Of a stretch of 64,000 bases of DNA, positions 1-8,961 are shown in pieces; the stretch's first letter is position 1; each line of letters begins with the position of its first letter. Source of the stretch: Spirochaetae bacterium HGW-Spirochaetae-2 (GTDB lineage: Bacteria; Spirochaetota; Spirochaetia; Sphaerochaetales; Sphaerochaetaceae). A program made the translations under genes and the position numbers. The notes beneath the pieces were generated by a model, which saw only the letters and a program-made list of their open reading frames with translations, had not been told where the DNA came from and ran no database searches. The stretch covers positions 24,033-88,032 of the forward strand of contig PGXW01000012.1 of assembly GCA_002839355.1 (NCBI GenBank), read 5' to 3'.

Positions 1-713
1 TTCTGGGTCTCGCGCTCCACGATGATGAATGCCCTGACCCATATCGACTCCGCCTCGGCGGCATACTCGAGGTCGGCGACCTCGACATAGATCGCATGGG
101 GAATCTCATCGGTCACACTGGTGATCGCCTTCTCCCGGATGATCTCCGAGATGCGGAATTCCAGTGGCTGGTCGGTATAGGTATCCTCGGGGTAGAGCAA
201 TTCACCCTCGGGTGCGAGCTTGAACAATTCGATCAACACCTCGTCGACTCCGGTATCGTCCTTGGCGGACAACTCCAGGATGGTCGCGGCGGGGAATGCC
301 GCGCTGAGATAGGCCCTCGTTTCGGCAATCTCGGTCGGTTTGGCGATATCCTGCTTGTTGATGGCGATGACCAACGGAATCTTCACCGTGAGCAACAGGT
401 CGACTATGGACTGCTCCTCAGCCCCGGCGCTGCGCTTGGGATCGACAAGGTAGAGTATCGCATCGGAATCCTGCAACGACGAACGGGTCGTCTCCTGCAG
501 GCGCAAGTTCATTTTCTGTTCGCTCACATGGTAGCCCGGCGTGTCGGTGAGGATCAGTTGTCCTCTCTGGTCGGTGAAGATCGCACGTATCGCATTGCGT
601 GTCGTCTGGGGAGTTGCGGCGGTGATGGATACCTTGCGTTCGCAAATGGTATTCACCAAAGTTGATTTTCCTGAGGATGGTCGGCCGATTATGGCAACTG
701 TGGCACATTTCAT
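1..713 (-). CDS. era: GTPase Era, C-terminal end cut by window edge
   Basis: Era is an essential GTPase that binds the 3' end of 16S rRNA during 30S maturation. The minus-strand frame from the ATG at 711-713 runs open to the window edge (237 codons). It shows G1 GRPSSGKST, G2-region QTTR, G3 DTPGYH, G4 NKQD and G5 SAK. The start of the KH-linked segment follows, with EIIREKAITSVTDEIPH and IIVERETQ, both typical of Era. The KH domain itself lies outside the window. The gene diverges from clpP across about 125 bp. The family call rests on the G motifs plus the Era-specific C-terminal stretch. Confidence 0.9.
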   Translation of the reverse strand, partial: MKCATVAIIGRPSSGKSTLVNTICERKVSITAATPQTTRNAIRAIFTDQRGQLILTDTPGYHVSEQKMNLRLQETTRSSLQDSDAILYLVDPKRSAGAEEQSIVDLLLTVKIPLVIAINKQDIAKPTEIAETRAYLSAAFPAATILELSAKDDTGVDEVLIELFKLAPEGELLYPEDTYTDQPLEFRISEIIREKAITSVTDEIPHAIYVEVADLEYAAEAESIWVRAFIIVERETQ

Positions 714-772
714 ATAGAGAATATAGACTGCCCCCGATGAAGAGTAAACAGGTCGACAACCCATGCTATGGC

Positions 773-801
773 TTTTCATTTCCCCGATTGTTCCGTATAC
801 T
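773..801 (+). promoter_or_regulatory. Putative sigma70-type promoter of clpP
   Basis: TTTTCA (773-778), a 17-bp spacer and TATACT (796-801) lie about 40 bp upstream of the clpP start codon. The -10 box matches consensus at 5 of 6 positions. Pattern match only. Confidence 0.5.
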
Positions 802-839
802 TTACAACTCAGAGACTTACCGATGATTTGGAGATACCA

Positions 840-1409
840 ATGGCAGAAACCGAAAAGAAAGACAACGCCCCCGATATAGTATCGGACAAGTACTTGCAGA
901 CCCGCTCGATCATGTTGTCGGGAGAGATCGACAAGGAGAGCGCGGAGAAGGTCATCAAGCAGATGCTGATCCTGGAAGCGGAGAACGACGAGCCCATCAA
1001 GATATTCATCAACTCCCCAGGTGGCGATGTGGAAGCCGGCTTCGCAATCTTCGACATGGCCAGATTCATCAAGAACGATGTCTATATGATCGGTATGGGA
1101 CTGGTTGCCAGCGCAGCCACCCTGGTCCTGCTCGCGGTTCCCGCCGAACGGCGGATCGCACTACCGAACTCCAGCTATCTCATCCATCAGCCTATGAGCC
1201 GCATGGAAGGTGTCGCCACCGATATCGAGATCTATGCCAGGCAACTCGAGAAGACCCGCGACCGTTTGAACACGATCATAAGCAGCCAGACCGGACAATC
1301 GATAGACGTGGTGAAAGCCGATACCGACCGGGACCATTGGCTCGATGCCGACGAGGCGGTCGCATACGGCCTGGTCAGCAAGGTTGTGGAGAACAGAGGG
1401 GAGATCTGA
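840..1409 (+). CDS. clpP: ATP-dependent Clp protease proteolytic subunit (ClpP)
   Basis: A serine peptidase forming the tetradecameric degradation chamber used by Clp ATPases in the cytosol. The ATG at 840 gives 189 residues, the usual family length; an upstream in-frame start at 768 would add an unconserved leader. The catalytic triad is readable as Ser91 (GLVASAAT), His116 (IHQP) and Asp165 (TDRDHW). The NSPGGDVEAG segment near residue 58 is also conserved. Neither clpX nor tig is adjacent, so it may be a stand-alone copy or a second paralogue. It is transcribed toward the MFS gene, 58 bp downstream. Confidence 0.9.
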   Translation: MAETEKKDNAPDIVSDKYLQTRSIMLSGEIDKESAEKVIKQMLILEAENDEPIKIFINSPGGDVEAGFAIFDMARFIKNDVYMIGMGLVASAATLVLLAVPAERRIALPNSSYLIHQPMSRMEGVATDIEIYARQLEKTRDRLNTIISSQTGQSIDVVKADTDRDHWLDADEAVAYGLVSKVVENRGEI

Positions 1410-1467
1410 AAACCTCCCGCTCGCAGAGCTGCTGGTGCCGGCAGAAACTTGAGGTGGGATAGCGGTA

Positions 1468-3681
1468 ATGGTTCGGACAAAATATCTATCTGAAGCGGAG
1501 AAGAAGACGGGTCAAGTGAGACTGTACCATTCGGAAGTCTACAACGGCCTCGGCTTCAGCATGCTCGGAGATACCATCGTCTATATCCTTGCCGTACAGT
1601 TCGGGGCCGGCAACATTGCCTTGGGGTATATCGCCTCGGCCATGTATATCGTCGGCATGATCCTTCCGCTCATGTCCCGTGTCTTCCGTAACCGGAACGT
1701 GGTGAAGGTGCAGACCGTCACCTGGATCCTGCGGGGGCTGGTGTGCCTGCTGTACCTGCCGTTGCTGTGGGTCAAGGGCTCGGTCGCCGTTTTCCTGCTG
1801 CTGTTCGTGTACACCCTGTTCTGCTGCTTCCGCCTGCTTGGCGTAGTGCTTTACGACTACACGTTCAAGACCATCACCTCAAACCGCACGCGGGGACGGG
1901 TGATCGGAAACACCAATGTCGCCTTCCAGTCGTCCACCATCATCGCCAAGTTCCTCAACTTCATCGTGACCTCCATCGAACGGCTGTCGGGTGTCATCGG
2001 ACTGGTGGGACTACAGATGATCGGCGTGGTCACCAATACCATCGCCGCATACCACTTGTCCAAGATCCCTTGCCGCACCACTATCGAATACAAGAAGGGC
2101 CGCACCATCTTCGTCATCTTCAAGGAGGCCATGGCCGATCGCGATTCGCGCATCAGGTTGATGGTCTACTGGACCTATATGACTGTTACGGTCGTGTTGG
2201 GCATGAGTGTGGCCTTCCTGACGAAGGAAGTCGGCCTGCAATCCAACATCATCTTCCTCTATACCACCGGAGTGAGCCTGGCGGTCGTCTTCTCGGGCAG
2301 CTTCTGCAAGTTCTTCAGCGACAAGCTGGGAAGCCGGCCGTTGATCATAGCCAACGGGTTCGGCCTGCTCGCCAGCATAGTCGGGTGGATCGCCGTTCCG
2401 CTCTCCGCCCAGATCCTATGGTTCTTTATTTTGGGATTCCTCACCAACTTCTTCCTGGGAGTCGTCAATATCCTTATCCGACGCATGGTCGCAACGGTCA
2501 TACCCGACGATGAAGGGGTGGGCTTCAACTCCATGGTCAACTTCGTCATCGCCTTCCTCGCCCTGTTCAGCGGACTTGCCGGTGGAGCCTTGGCGACCGA
2601 GGGGCTACGCATCCCCCATGAACTGCACCTGGGTGGAATCCGTTTGGGCAATTCCTACATATTGACGTTCCTGTTGGCACTGCTGCTATCGACCTTCGGT
2701 GTCATCTTCTCCGGAGCCTTGCGGGAAAAGGGTAGCTACTCCACCAAGGATGCGACGCAGATAATGTTCTCGTTGCACGGCATACGTGCATTCATCGACA
2801 TCGATCGGCTGGATAAGGCCACCGATCCGATCAAACGCAAGTCGCTGCTCTTGAGCTTGGGGACCAACCTGACAGGAGTCGCAACTGGTGAGATACGCAG
2901 CACGTTGGCATCGCCATTCTCCGACGACAAGGCGGAGGTGATCCGTGGGCTGTTCGACCGTCCGCGCCCTTCGTTGACCGACGACCTGATCAAGGATGCC
3001 TTCGATACCGACTCCTACACCCAGATCGAATCGATATTCGCCCTCGGTGCGCTCACCCACAATGAGAAGGCCGAGAAAGCCCTGGTCTACCTGCTCGAGC
3101 ACGGGTCGAACCTGACCCGATCGACCGCGGCCAAATCGCTCGCCCGAGTGACGCGCAATGCCCGCTACCTGTCCCGGGTCGAATCAATCAGTGACCTGGC
3201 GGTGAATATCCGCGAGGAGCTGAATTTCCTTGTGGCCAGGAACATCATGGACAAGGAGGGAAAATTCCTTGCCGAACTGTTCCTAGCGGCACGCAAGGGC
3301 ATGGGACCCTCCTTCCGCCAGACCCGCTATGCCGTGTTGGCCCATTTCATGAAATTCTCCCCCTCGTTGGCCGAGCTGTATGAACAGAAGAATCTCGACA
3401 AGGACGATTACCTCTCCGAGTTCCTCGAAGAGGCGCGCGATGTCGTCGAGATCGACCAGCAGCGTTCCGCCATTGAGAGTGCGTTCGAACACCGCGAGTG
3501 GTCCCGTATCTGGGCCATGTGCTTTTCCATGACCCGCAACCTTGCTTTCCGCGATTCGCGCATGAAGTACCTCTATCATGCGATGCTCGAGGCCCAGACC
3601 ATGCCCCGTGCGCAGACCGACGGTGACGATGCCCTGGCGGCGCTCTATTTCTCCTACCAGCTGAAGAAGAATTGTGACTGA
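1468..3681 (+). CDS. MFS-type transporter with a long soluble C-terminal tail
   Basis: A 737-residue protein. Residues about 20-430 contain around a dozen hydrophobic segments with the spacing of a major facilitator permease, for example DTIVYILAVQF near the start. The last 300 residues are hydrophilic and helical, with repeats such as ALGALTHNEKAEKAL and RSTAAKSLARV that resemble HEAT-type helical pairs. Typical MFS proteins are 400-450 residues, so the tail is an extra domain. The substrate cannot be told from sequence. The start is supported by GAGGTGGGA upstream of the ATG. It may be co-transcribed with clpP. Confidence 0.7.
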   Translation: MVRTKYLSEAEKKTGQVRLYHSEVYNGLGFSMLGDTIVYILAVQFGAGNIALGYIASAMYIVGMILPLMSRVFRNRNVVKVQTVTWILRGLVCLLYLPLLWVKGSVAVFLLLFVYTLFCCFRLLGVVLYDYTFKTITSNRTRGRVIGNTNVAFQSSTIIAKFLNFIVTSIERLSGVIGLVGLQMIGVVTNTIAAYHLSKIPCRTTIEYKKGRTIFVIFKEAMADRDSRIRLMVYWTYMTVTVVLGMSVAFLTKEVGLQSNIIFLYTTGVSLAVVFSGSFCKFFSDKLGSRPLIIANGFGLLASIVGWIAVPLSAQILWFFILGFLTNFFLGVVNILIRRMVATVIPDDEGVGFNSMVNFVIAFLALFSGLAGGALATEGLRIPHELHLGGIRLGNSYILTFLLALLLSTFGVIFSGALREKGSYSTKDATQIMFSLHGIRAFIDIDRLDKATDPIKRKSLLLSLGTNLTGVATGEIRSTLASPFSDDKAEVIRGLFDRPRPSLTDDLIKDAFDTDSYTQIESIFALGALTHNEKAEKALVYLLEHGSNLTRSTAAKSLARVTRNARYLSRVESISDLAVNIREELNFLVARNIMDKEGKFLAELFLAARKGMGPSFRQTRYAVLAHFMKFSPSLAELYEQKNLDKDDYLSEFLEEARDVVEIDQQRSAIESAFEHREWSRIWAMCFSMTRNLAFRDSRMKYLYHAMLEAQTMPRAQTDGDDALAALYFSYQLKKNCD

Positions 3682-3774
3682 GAACTTCCTGAAAACAACC
3701 CCATGACCACACCACCTTGAAGCAGAACCCGGATTCCTGCGGTATGTCTTGCATATACCTGGAGGGAGGTCGGA

Positions 3775-4839
3775 GTGGATACGTGCTTGAAACTGTTTTG
3801 CGTGCGGTGCCTTGCCATACCCGTGGTGTTTTTCATGCTGTGCCTCTGTGGCTGCGGATGCGATCTCGGTGCTTCACCTGGCGGGTCCGATCGGCTCATG
3901 GTCATGACCTACAACGTCCAGAACCTGTTCGATGCCTATGTGACCGGCAACGAATATCCCGAGTATACGCCGGAGGAGGGGTGGACGACCGATGCCTACC
4001 GGAAGCGTCTCGGACGGGTGGCCCAAGCCATTACCCAAGGCCACGCCATGGTTCCCGATATCGTGCTGTTGCAGGAAATCGAACATGCCAATGTCCTGCA
4101 GGACCTGTTGCACGAGCATCTGTCGTCCCGGGGCTTCCAGTGGTTCGCCGCAACAGCGGCCAAGGATTCGGCGATCCAGGTCGGCATCATCAGCCGCTTC
4201 CCCATCACCGACGCGCGGACCCATAGCGTCCAGGGAAACCGACCCGTGCTCGAATGCGAGATCGACCTCGGTTCCGAGAAGCTGGTGGTGTTCGTTGTCC
4301 ACGCCAAATCGAGACGGGAAGGGGTGGCGGAAACGGAAGGACAACGCATCGCCACCTCCGGTGTCATTTCCCGGCGGACGGAGGAACTGCTTCGCAAGCA
4401 CCCGTGGCGGCCTGTGCTGGTGGCCGGGGATTTCAACGGGAGTGCCGATTCCTATCTGCGTGAAGGAGCAACGTACCAGACGGCGTTGGTGCCATTCGAT
4501 GTGCTGAAGGCTGACGACTATGCCCGCAATGGATCGCTGTTGGTCAGCGGAGGAGTTCCACCGCGTGGTATCTGGTACACCTGGTGGTTGGACCGCAGCC
4601 AATTGTTGCTCTCCCATGCCGACGGGTCGTACTGGTACCAGGGCATATGGGAGACCTTCGACCAGATCCTGCTCTCACCGGCATTCTTCGATTCCTATGG
4701 ATTGGAATTCCATTCGGGACAGGTAGGGGTCGGGCAGCACCTGAGGGATGAAAAAGGACATCCCAATGCTTGGAATGTCCGTACGGAATCGGGGTACTCC
4801 GACCACCTGCCGGTGTATGTCGTGCTGACAGGCAGGTGA
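3775..4839 (+). CDS. Endonuclease/exonuclease/phosphatase-fold lipoprotein
   Basis: A 354-residue protein of the EEP (DNase I-like) superfamily. A GTG start at 3775 follows the strong ribosome site GGAGGGAGG. The N-terminus is a hydrophobic leader ending in a Cys-rich stretch (LCLCGCGC), which suggests lipoprotein export and anchoring. Fold motifs are present in order: TYNVQNLFD, LLQEIEHAN, VAGDFNGS and GYSDHLPVYVV, the last with the catalytic Asp-His pair. Such proteins hydrolyse phosphodiesters in nucleic acids or lipids; which substrate applies here is not visible. It ends 5 bp from the convergent rex gene. Confidence 0.8.
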   Translation: MDTCLKLFCVRCLAIPVVFFMLCLCGCGCDLGASPGGSDRLMVMTYNVQNLFDAYVTGNEYPEYTPEEGWTTDAYRKRLGRVAQAITQGHAMVPDIVLLQEIEHANVLQDLLHEHLSSRGFQWFAATAAKDSAIQVGIISRFPITDARTHSVQGNRPVLECEIDLGSEKLVVFVVHAKSRREGVAETEGQRIATSGVISRRTEELLRKHPWRPVLVAGDFNGSADSYLREGATYQTALVPFDVLKADDYARNGSLLVSGGVPPRGIWYTWWLDRSQLLLSHADGSYWYQGIWETFDQILLSPAFFDSYGLEFHSGQVGVGQHLRDEKGHPNAWNVRTESGYSDHLPVYVVLTGR

Positions 4840-4844
4840 GCCGA

Positions 4845-5483
4845 CTAATCCTTTTTCGGGAATTGCAGTTCGTAGAATATCTGCTCGAGTTCGAGGGCGA
4901 TATTCATGTTGTGTACGATCGGGTGGGTACCGTCTTCCAGCTTGACCGGCTTGAGAGTGATCGGGCTGAAGTTCAACACGCCACGGATACCTGCGTTCAT
5001 GAGCCGTTGGAAACTGTCCGACGTGGCCGATTCGGGAACGGTGACGATCGCGACCTTGACATCGAAGGCATTGGCCACCTCCTCGATACGGCTGACCGGA
5101 TAGACCGGAACCGGGTGGGTGCTGTCGCTATAGACCAGCGGGTCGGAATCGAATCCGGCGACTATGCGGATACCGTCCGGCTCGAAGCCGTTGTAGTGCA
5201 TGAGGGCCTTGCCGATACGCCCGCATCCCACGATGATCACATTCTGCGGTTCGTCGGTCTTTCCCAGGATCCTTCCCAAATGGACCAGCAGATCGGGAAT
5301 TTCGTAGCCACCTCTTTTCTGGCCATGGATTTCCAACAGGGAGAAGTCTTTTCTCACTACGGCGGCGGAAACACCAGCTGCATCGGCTAGATTATGTGCG
5401 AACACCTTTTCCAATCCAAGGGAGCGCAATCTATTGAGTATGCGGTAGTATCTGGTAATGCGTATGATCATATCACTATTCAT
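4845..5483 (-). CDS. rex: Redox-sensing transcriptional repressor Rex
   Basis: Rex represses fermentation and hydrogenase genes and leaves DNA when NADH is high. The ATG at 5481-5483 follows AAAGGGGATTTTACC and gives 212 residues, the family size. The N-terminus is a winged helix containing NLADAAGVSAAVVRKDFS. The middle is a Rossmann NAD(H) fold with NVIIVGCGRIGKAL. A C-terminal swapped helix rich in Glu/Leu ends the protein. It diverges from the hydrogenase operon, the expected Rex target, which supports the call. Confidence 0.92.
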   Translation of the reverse strand: MNSDMIIRITRYYRILNRLRSLGLEKVFAHNLADAAGVSAAVVRKDFSLLEIHGQKRGGYEIPDLLVHLGRILGKTDEPQNVIIVGCGRIGKALMHYNGFEPDGIRIVAGFDSDPLVYSDSTHPVPVYPVSRIEEVANAFDVKVAIVTVPESATSDSFQRLMNAGIRGVLNFSPITLKPVKLEDGTHPIVHNMNIALELEQIFYELQFPKKD

Positions 5484-5499
5484 GGTAAAATCCCCTTTT

Positions 5500-5537
5500 A
5501 TGTGAAGAAAGATACAATAAATTACGTAAAATAACAA
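5500..5537 (-). promoter_or_regulatory. Putative rex promoter with a candidate Rex operator
   Basis: On the minus strand TTGTTA (5532-5537), a 17-bp spacer and TATCTT (5509-5514) form a promoter for rex. The -10 box is covered by an 18-bp element, TTGTATCTTTCTTCACAT, at 5500-5517. Its ends resemble the Rex consensus (TTGTGAA-N4-TTCACAA), but the left half matches poorly. The promoter is plausible; the operator is weak. Confidence 0.35.
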
Positions 5538-5597
5538 TATCTGTAGTATTAAAATGGGGTATCAGGTAAAAATAATCAATCGATAAACAAATATATA

Positions 5598-5626
5598 TTG
5601 TCATTTTCACGTTTACTCGATAGTAT
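5598..5626 (+). promoter_or_regulatory. Promoter of the hydrogenase operon
   Basis: TTGTCA (5598-5603), exactly 17 bp, then TAGTAT (5621-5626) stand about 30 bp before the first hydrogenase start codon. The -35 box overlaps ACAA-N7-TTGT (5587-5601), a small inverted repeat that could be an operator. Its half-sites are in the opposite order to the Rex consensus. Confidence 0.6.
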
Positions 5627-5657
5627 GGATAATCGAATACTGAGTACTGGAGGTTCC

Positions 5658-6134
5658 ATGTCTGCCATGAAAGAAGAGAAGAGTTTCTCCCAAGGATTGA
5701 TTGCGTTCATCGAGGAATGGAAGGATAAGCCGGGCAACCTGATCATGATCCTGCACAAGGTGCAGGAAGAGTTCGGATTCGTATCCCGAGAGTCGGCCGA
5801 CACGGTCGCGCAGATGTTGGACATACCGTTGGCGACAATCTACGGTGTACTGTCCTTCTACCATTTCTTCAAAATGACCAAGCCTGGGGAACACAACATA
5901 CAAGTCTGTTTGGGAACCGCCTGCTACCTCAAGGGTGGCGAGATGTTGATCGAGGAATTGACAGGACTGCTCGGTATCGAAATCGGCGCCGTCACCGAGG
6001 ACGGCAAGTTCTCCCTGGAAGGGGTCCGATGCGTCGGCTGCTGTGGTCTTGCGCCTGTCATGACCGTGGGGGGAGAAGTGTTTGGCAAGGTGACCAAGGA
6101 CCAGTTGCCGGGAATCATCGCCAAATTCAAGTGA
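5658..6134 (+). CDS. hndA: Bifurcating hydrogenase, NuoE-like [2Fe-2S] subunit
   Basis: A 158-residue thioredoxin-fold ferredoxin of the NuoE/HydC/HndA family. It passes electrons between the NAD(P)-binding flavoprotein and the hydrogenase. The four cluster Cys are seen as C-x4-C in CLGTACYL and C-x3-C in CVGCCGLAP. The ATG at 5658 follows TGGAGG. It is the first gene of the operon, 12 bp ahead of the HATPase gene. Assignment to a bifurcating rather than simple NADH hydrogenase follows from gene order shared with HndABCD/HydABC complexes. Confidence 0.9.
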   Translation: MSAMKEEKSFSQGLIAFIEEWKDKPGNLIMILHKVQEEFGFVSRESADTVAQMLDIPLATIYGVLSFYHFFKMTKPGEHNIQVCLGTACYLKGGEMLIEELTGLLGIEIGAVTEDGKFSLEGVRCVGCCGLAPVMTVGGEVFGKVTKDQLPGIIAKFK

Positions 6135-6146
6135 AGAAAGGCCCGT

Positions 6147-6719
6147 ATGCACGCATCCCTGTGTGATTTCCTTTCCGACATAGTGCAGAATGCCATCGAA
6201 TCCGGTGCATCGCTGATAACTGTGGACATGCGGGAGGACGAACGTTCGATTGCCTGCACGGTAACGGACAATGGCAAGGGGATGAGTGGCGAGGTCCAAC
6301 GGAAGGTCACCGATCCGTTCTATACGGACGGGATCAAGCACAAGGGGCGGACCGTTGGACTGGGTATTCCGTTTCTGATTCAGGCGGTCGATGCGGTGGA
6401 CGGGGACTTTACCCTGAAGTCGCAGGAGGGAGAGGGAACGACGGTGGCATACCGGTTTCCCCTCCAGCATATCGATTGCCCGCCGCTGGGAAATGTCGTC
6501 TCGACACTCGTGTCGATGCTTGCGTTTCCCGGAACGTACGATATGGTGGTGACCAGGAGTCTGGAGCTGCCTGCCGGGTGCGATGGCTACGAATTGGAGC
6601 GACATGTGCTGATTGAGCTGCTGGGGGATTTCGCATTGGGCGGGACACTCAACATGCTACGGACATACGTGCAGTCCCAAGAGGCTGCTTTGGATGAAAT
6701 TAGGAATCGTCGGACCTGA
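6147..6719 (+). CDS. Stand-alone histidine-kinase-type ATPase domain protein in the hydrogenase operon
   Basis: A 190-residue protein that is essentially one GHKL (HATPase_c) domain. It has the N box DIVQNAIESG, the G1 box DNGKGM, the F box DPFYT and the G2 box VGLGIPFL. No dimerization/phosphoacceptor (H box), PAS or membrane part is present, so it cannot be an ordinary sensor kinase. Residues about 115-190 form a separate small domain with no recognised motif. Similar ATPase genes sit in other HydABC/Hnd-type operons. A role in regulation or assembly is inferred from position only. Confidence 0.75.
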   Translation: MHASLCDFLSDIVQNAIESGASLITVDMREDERSIACTVTDNGKGMSGEVQRKVTDPFYTDGIKHKGRTVGLGIPFLIQAVDAVDGDFTLKSQEGEGTTVAYRFPLQHIDCPPLGNVVSTLVSMLAFPGTYDMVVTRSLELPAGCDGYELERHVLIELLGDFALGGTLNMLRTYVQSQEAALDEIRNRRT

Positions 6720-6746
6720 TCGGAAGGTCCTTACTAGGAGGCTGGA

Positions 6747-7148
6747 ATGGCTAAGATGACGTTGGAGGAGTTGCGGAAGCTTCGGGACAGTAAGAAATCT
6801 GAAATCCAGAAGCGCGATATCGCTGGCAAGGACACCCAGATCATCATCGGAATGGGAACTTGCGGCATAGCCGCTGGAGCGAAAGTTGTGCTCGATGCAT
6901 TTCTACAGGAATTGGATGCACACGAACTCGAGCATGTCTCGGTGACACAGACCGGTTGCATGGGCCTGTGCTATGTCGAGCCCACGGTTGAGGTCCTCTC
7001 TCCGGGAATGCCTCCTGTCATCTATGGAAAAGTGGATGCTGCAGTGGCCAAGGCAATCATAGAAGACCACGTCATGCGTGGAAAGATGGTCTCTGACCAT
7101 GTGTTCGATCGTCCCTCTGCGGATATCATCAAGGATGGAGGCAAGTAA
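6747..7148 (+). CDS. hndB: Bifurcating hydrogenase, [2Fe-2S] thioredoxin-like subunit
   Basis: A 133-residue protein of the HndB type, related to the N-terminal ferredoxin domain of NuoF-like subunits. Cluster ligands are a Cys in MGTCGIAAGA and Cys pairs in TGCMGLCYVEP. The ATG at 6747 follows TAGGAGG. The stop overlaps the next start (TAATG at 7146-7150), which implies translational coupling with hndC. It probably stores or relays electrons in the complex. Confidence 0.85.
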   Translation: MAKMTLEELRKLRDSKKSEIQKRDIAGKDTQIIIGMGTCGIAAGAKVVLDAFLQELDAHELEHVSVTQTGCMGLCYVEPTVEVLSPGMPPVIYGKVDAAVAKAIIEDHVMRGKMVSDHVFDRPSADIIKDGGK

Positions 7149-8935
7149 TGGCGTTTAGAAACTATATCTTGGTTTGCGGGGGAACCGCCTGCGAATCCAG
7201 CAAGGCAAATGCCATCTACGAGGCGTTGGTCTCGGAATGCAAGGCGCAGGGTGTTGCCGACGAGGTGCAGATCGTAAAGACCGGTTGTTTCGGTTTCTGC
7301 GAACAGGGCCCTATCGTCAAGATCCTACCCGAAGACTCCTTCTACGTGCAGGTCAAGCCTGAGGATGCGAAGGAGCTCGTCGCCGAACACATCGTGAAAG
7401 GTCGCGAAGTCAAGCGCCTGCTCTATGCCAAGGAAGGCAGCCGCAAGCATGCCAAGGTAGAGGATATCGAATTCTACCAGAAGCAATTCCGAATCGTATT
7501 GCGCAACTGCGGATTCATCGATCCGGAAAACATCAACGAATATATCGCCCGCGAGGGGTATGTGGCACTTGAGAAGGTGCTCTTCGAAATGACTGCCGAC
7601 GACGTGATTTCCGAATTGCGGACCGCTGGTCTCCGTGGCCGTGGTGGCGCGGGCTTTCCCACCTGGATGAAGTGGAACTTCACCAAGCAGGCCGAGTCGG
7701 ACCAGAAGTACATTGTCGTGAACGCCGACGAAGGGGATCCGGGTGCCTATATGGACCGTTCCACTTTGGAAGGGGATCCGCACTCGGTGCTCGAAGCCAT
7801 GGCAATCGCCGGAAAGACCGTCGGGGCGAACCAAGGATACATCTATATCCGTGCCGAATATCCGTTGGCTATCAAACGCCTGGAGATCGCCATGGCCCAG
7901 GCCCGTGAATACGGATTGCTCGGAAAGGATATCCTCGGATCCGGTTTCGATTTCGATATCGAGATCAGGCTGGGTGCCGGAGCCTTCGTGTGTGGTGAAG
8001 AGACCGCACTGCTGGCTTCGATCGAAGGTAAGCGCGGCATGCCGGTTCCACGGCCTCCGTTCCCGGCGGTCAAGGGATTGTGGGGCAAGCCGACAGTCAT
8101 CAACAACGTCGAGACCTGGGCGAATATCCCCATGATCATCATCAAGGGCGGAGACTGGTTCAGCCGGATCGGAACTCCCGACAGCCATGGTACCAAGGTG
8201 TTCGCATTGACCGGTAAGATCCGCAACTCGGGTCTGGTCGAAGTTCCCATGGGCACCACGTTGCGTGAGATCATCTACGATATCGGTGGCGGTATCGCCA
8301 ACGACAGGGAGTTCAAGGCAGTCCAGACCGGCGGTCCGTCGGGTGGAGTGATCACCAAGGAATTCCTCGACACACCAATCGACTTCGGTTCCTTGACCAA
8401 ACTCGGTTCGATGATGGGTTCGGGTGGAATGATCGTAATGGACGAGGACGACTGTATTGTCGACGTCACCAAATTCTATTTGAACTTCACGGTCGACGAG
8501 TCCTGTGGAAAGTGTTCGCCCTGCCGCATCGGCGGACGGTCGCTGGCCAACCTGCTCGACAAGATCACCAAGGGAAAAGCCGAATTGGCGGATCTCGACC
8601 AGATGGTGGAAATCGGCGAAGCCATGAAAAAGGCCTCGTTGTGTGCCTTGGGACAAACGGCACCGAACCCGATCCTCTCCACGTTGCACCACTTCCGTGA
8701 CGAATACCTTGCCCATGTCGTGGACAAGCGCTGTCCGGCCGGGAAGTGCAAGAGTCTGATCAGCTATCATATTCTTCCCGACAAGTGTATCGGTTGTACC
8801 GCTTGCGCCCGCAAGTGTCCGGTCGCGGCCATTTCGGGAGAGAGACGAGAGGTCCATGTCATCGACCAGGCAGCATGTATCAAGTGCGGTGTGTGTTACG
8901 AGACGTGTAAATTCGGAGCCATCGAAGTCCGTTAG
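7148..8935 (+). CDS. hndC: Bifurcating hydrogenase, NuoF-like flavoprotein subunit
   Basis: A 595-residue subunit that binds NAD(P)H, FMN and several FeS clusters, and the likely site of flavin-based bifurcation. Domains in order: a [2Fe-2S] thioredoxin-like part (residues 1-90, GGTAC and TGCFGFCEQGP); the FMN motif GRGGAGFPTWMKW near 165; the nucleotide motif GAGAFVCGEETALL near 280; the NuoF [4Fe-4S] site ESCGKCSPCRIG near 455; and a C-terminal 2[4Fe-4S] ferredoxin with CIGCTACARKCP and CIKCGVCYETCK. Length and domain order match HydB/HndC. Confidence 0.93.
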   Translation: MAFRNYILVCGGTACESSKANAIYEALVSECKAQGVADEVQIVKTGCFGFCEQGPIVKILPEDSFYVQVKPEDAKELVAEHIVKGREVKRLLYAKEGSRKHAKVEDIEFYQKQFRIVLRNCGFIDPENINEYIAREGYVALEKVLFEMTADDVISELRTAGLRGRGGAGFPTWMKWNFTKQAESDQKYIVVNADEGDPGAYMDRSTLEGDPHSVLEAMAIAGKTVGANQGYIYIRAEYPLAIKRLEIAMAQAREYGLLGKDILGSGFDFDIEIRLGAGAFVCGEETALLASIEGKRGMPVPRPPFPAVKGLWGKPTVINNVETWANIPMIIIKGGDWFSRIGTPDSHGTKVFALTGKIRNSGLVEVPMGTTLREIIYDIGGGIANDREFKAVQTGGPSGGVITKEFLDTPIDFGSLTKLGSMMGSGGMIVMDEDDCIVDVTKFYLNFTVDESCGKCSPCRIGGRSLANLLDKITKGKAELADLDQMVEIGEAMKKASLCALGQTAPNPILSTLHHFRDEYLAHVVDKRCPAGKCKSLISYHILPDKCIGCTACARKCPVAAISGERREVHVIDQAACIKCGVCYETCKFGAIEVR

Positions 8936-8961
8936 GGCTTCGATCGTTGAGGAGGATACCA

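Noticed and set aside
1743..2513. A 256-codon plus-strand frame overlapping the MFS gene
   Set aside because: His/Arg/Gln-rich shadow of a clear membrane protein frame.
5587..5601. ACAA-N7-TTGT as a Rex operator
   Set aside because: The half-sites are in the reverse order of the Rex consensus (TTGT...ACAA). It is kept only as an unspecified inverted repeat at the hydrogenase promoter.
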